Source: Maniola hyperantus
Taxonomy: Eukaryota; Arthropoda; Insecta; Lepidoptera; Nymphalidae
NCBI RefSeq assembly: GCF_902806685.2
Contig: NC_048554.1
Location: forward strand, 12,276,001 to 12,340,000
Reading direction: 5' to 3'
Length of the DNA: 64,000 bases
Below the pieces are notes generated by a model. That model saw only the letters and a list, made by a program, of their open reading frames with translations. It was not told the origin of the DNA and made no database searches. Within the stretch, counting starts at the first letter, position 1. Each line of letters opens with the position of its first letter. Shown here piece after piece: positions 62,671 to 64,000 of the stretch. A program made the position numbers and the translations under genes.

Positions 62671-63197
62671 CTCTCTCTAAACTAAATTTAGAGTATCTGC
62701 ATCCTTTTCTTTTTACTAATGCTAAAAAAGGAACGGAACATGACTTTTACATTTAAAGACTCTAAATTTTAGTGCACAATACAAATTTAAACAGTAGGCT
62801 CGCGACAGTGCGCTGAAATCACGGGTTTTACCATCTCAAAATTAAATTTAAAACTGTCAAACTGCGTCTGTCCTTTTCATATTACATTAGTAAGAAGAGG
62901 ATGCGAATACTCTAAAATTAGGTTGTGCTCAGAATCAGTACCATTGGGGCTAATTCTGAGCACAACCTAATTTTAGAATATTCGCATGCTTACTAATGTA
63001 ATATGAAAAGGACAGACACAGTTTGACAGTTTTAAATTTAATTTTTAGATGGTAAAACCCGTGATTTTAGCACGCACTCGCGAGCCTACTGTTTAAATTT
63101 GTATTGTGCACTAAATGTAAAGTTCATGTTCTGTCCCTTTTTAGCATTGTTAAAAAGAAAAGGATGCAGATATTCTAAATTTACTTTAGAGAAAGAC
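62671..63197. mobile_element. 527-bp palindromic (fold-back) MITE
   Basis: Left arm motifs ctgcatccttttctttttac, gcacaatacaaatttaaaca, aaactgtcaaactg and aaaattaggttgtgctcaga recur inverted in the right arm. Centre near 62942-62955. Non-coding. Confidence 0.85.
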
Positions 63198-63897
63198 AAC
63201 GTTATTATTAATAAAACTAATGTTAATGCCGAAATAAAATAATAATATGCATTTCAAACTCGCTTCCTGTAACAGACCCATTTAGTGACAGAATAATGAA
63301 CAGGTTATCGGTATCATCAGTGATGGGTATCATAGTTTTTGTTGTATTCAGAAACGCATGGACAGTTAAACGACGTTTATCTTATACATAACTTTATTCA
63401 ATTAACAGCTAATGAGAACATAACTGACGAGTTCAGAAGTCGGGCGACATTTGTTTCATGAGATCGGCATTCTGACTATGCCTTCACTTTATATATTTGA
63501 GAATATTATGTACGTTAGAAAACATCTACCATCGTATAAGAAAAACTTGATTCGGACTTGGCCGGTTTTTTTTATTGAGGCATGGAATCCTAAAAATACC
63601 ATCGATGAATTTACTTCATCACATTCATCACTTATTCTATCAGTTATTATTACATTTTGTCACCTTTATCATGAACCCAGCTTAGCAAGCTTGGAGGCAG
63701 TTTTCCTAAGTCACGTAGCAGCGTATTACGGGGGTCGTCCTGAGCTTTATTTATATGAAACTATTCCAGCTTTTTGTGAAGGCTGTCTGTGCGAAACACG
63801 ATAATAGCTAACTATATTTTTAGTGGAGCCTCGAGATGAAATGCCATTTTTTTCGGAGGGTGGTTATGATTTGTTGGTCGAATGCAAAACCAAACAT
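63198..63897. other. Mostly unassigned stretch
   Basis: 63545-63600 is a short GTTCC-like remnant (ggacttggccggtttttttt, ggcatggaatcctaaaaat). The 117-codon frame at 63451-63804 spans this remnant and is not convincing. Confidence 0.4.
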
Positions 63898-64000
63898 ATT
63901 TTTAGGGTTCCGTACCTGAAAAGGAAGAACGGAACCTTTATAGGATTACTTTGTTGAACCTACAGGGTACTTCCCGTACCTAGAATCATGAAATTTGGCA
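63898..64000 (-). mobile_element. GTTCC-family repeat, cut by window end
   Basis: tagggttccgtacctgaaaa to tagaatcatgaaatttggca; the GACA tract is absent. Confidence 0.75.

Larger units (their letters stand above)
59018..64000 (+). other. Start of intron downstream of S5 exon
   Basis: After donor gttggt no pore-encoding exon (TVGYGD) is seen to the window end. Content is TIR elements, Helitron-like copies and a 527-bp palindrome. 59030-59758 has only a short RTE tail-like motif (cat repeats at 59045), a run of GCGGAT-type motifs at 59225-59325 and otherwise nothing I recognise. Confidence 0.7.

Noticed and set aside
63451..63804. 117-codon frame near the right edge
   Set aside because: It spans a GTTCC repeat remnant (translated RTWPVFF) and unassigned intron; no domain recognised.
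59018..64000. Search for the pore/S6 exon of the channel
   Set aside because: No frame reads TVGYGD or the S6 segment; the frames at 62401 and 63451 show no channel similarity.

Overview
This window looks like nuclear DNA of a moth or butterfly (Lepidoptera). It is AT-rich, has no dense gene arrangement, and is filled with short repeats typical of lepidopteran genomes: Helitron-like elements ending in a CTAG tail, tRNA-derived SINEs, RTE-type LINE 3' ends with GAT-rich tails, and many terminal-inverted-repeat (TIR) miniature elements (MITEs). The order is inferred from repeat style and protein similarity; I cannot name a species.

One host gene is visible. Three exons on the + strand (30146-30325, 43243-43473, 58703-59017) join in phase 0 and encode the middle of a Shaw-family (Kv3-type) voltage-gated potassium channel, most like insect Shawl. 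They cover the end of the T1 domain, S1 to S2, and S3 through S5. The start of T1 and the pore/S6/C-terminus are not found here, so the gene extends off both sides. The two complete introns are about 12.9 and 15.2 kb, and most recognisable sequence in them is transposon-derived.

Layout. 1-30145 is upstream intron or 5' flank: GTTCC-family elements, a 1.6 kb fold-back, nested MITEs with an R1-like LINE, two nearly identical 637-bp elements, a triplicated tandem repeat, an RTE/MITE nest, a block duplication at 15.4-16.7 kb, a GC-rich island at 17.4-17.9 kb, and local duplications at 19.9-22.2 kb. 30146-30480 holds the first exon plus a tandem copy of its 3' end. 30.5-43.2 kb is intron with RTE tails, Helitron dimers, palindromic MITEs and a LINE 3' end. 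43243-43473 is the second exon. 43.5-58.7 kb is intron with nested Helitron/MITE/LINE insertions and three co-oriented tRNA-Phe-like SINEs. 58703-59017 is the third exon. 59018-64000 is further intron with nested TIR elements and a 527-bp palindrome.

Family names used below are local labels. HelA: 5' TCTAAATATATAAAAGG, 3' GCATAAGCTAG. HelB: 5' TCCATACTAATATTATAAA, 3' GCATCAGCTAG. HelC and HelE: other 5' halves with a CTAG end. GTTCC element: ends around CCGGCCAAGTGCGAGTC and GGTACGGAACCC. SINE-1, SINE-2, SINE-3: three tRNA-headed families. X-MITE: 295-bp element with about 75-bp TIRs. No protein-coding gene other than the channel is supported; the remaining open frames lie in repeats or are low-complexity.
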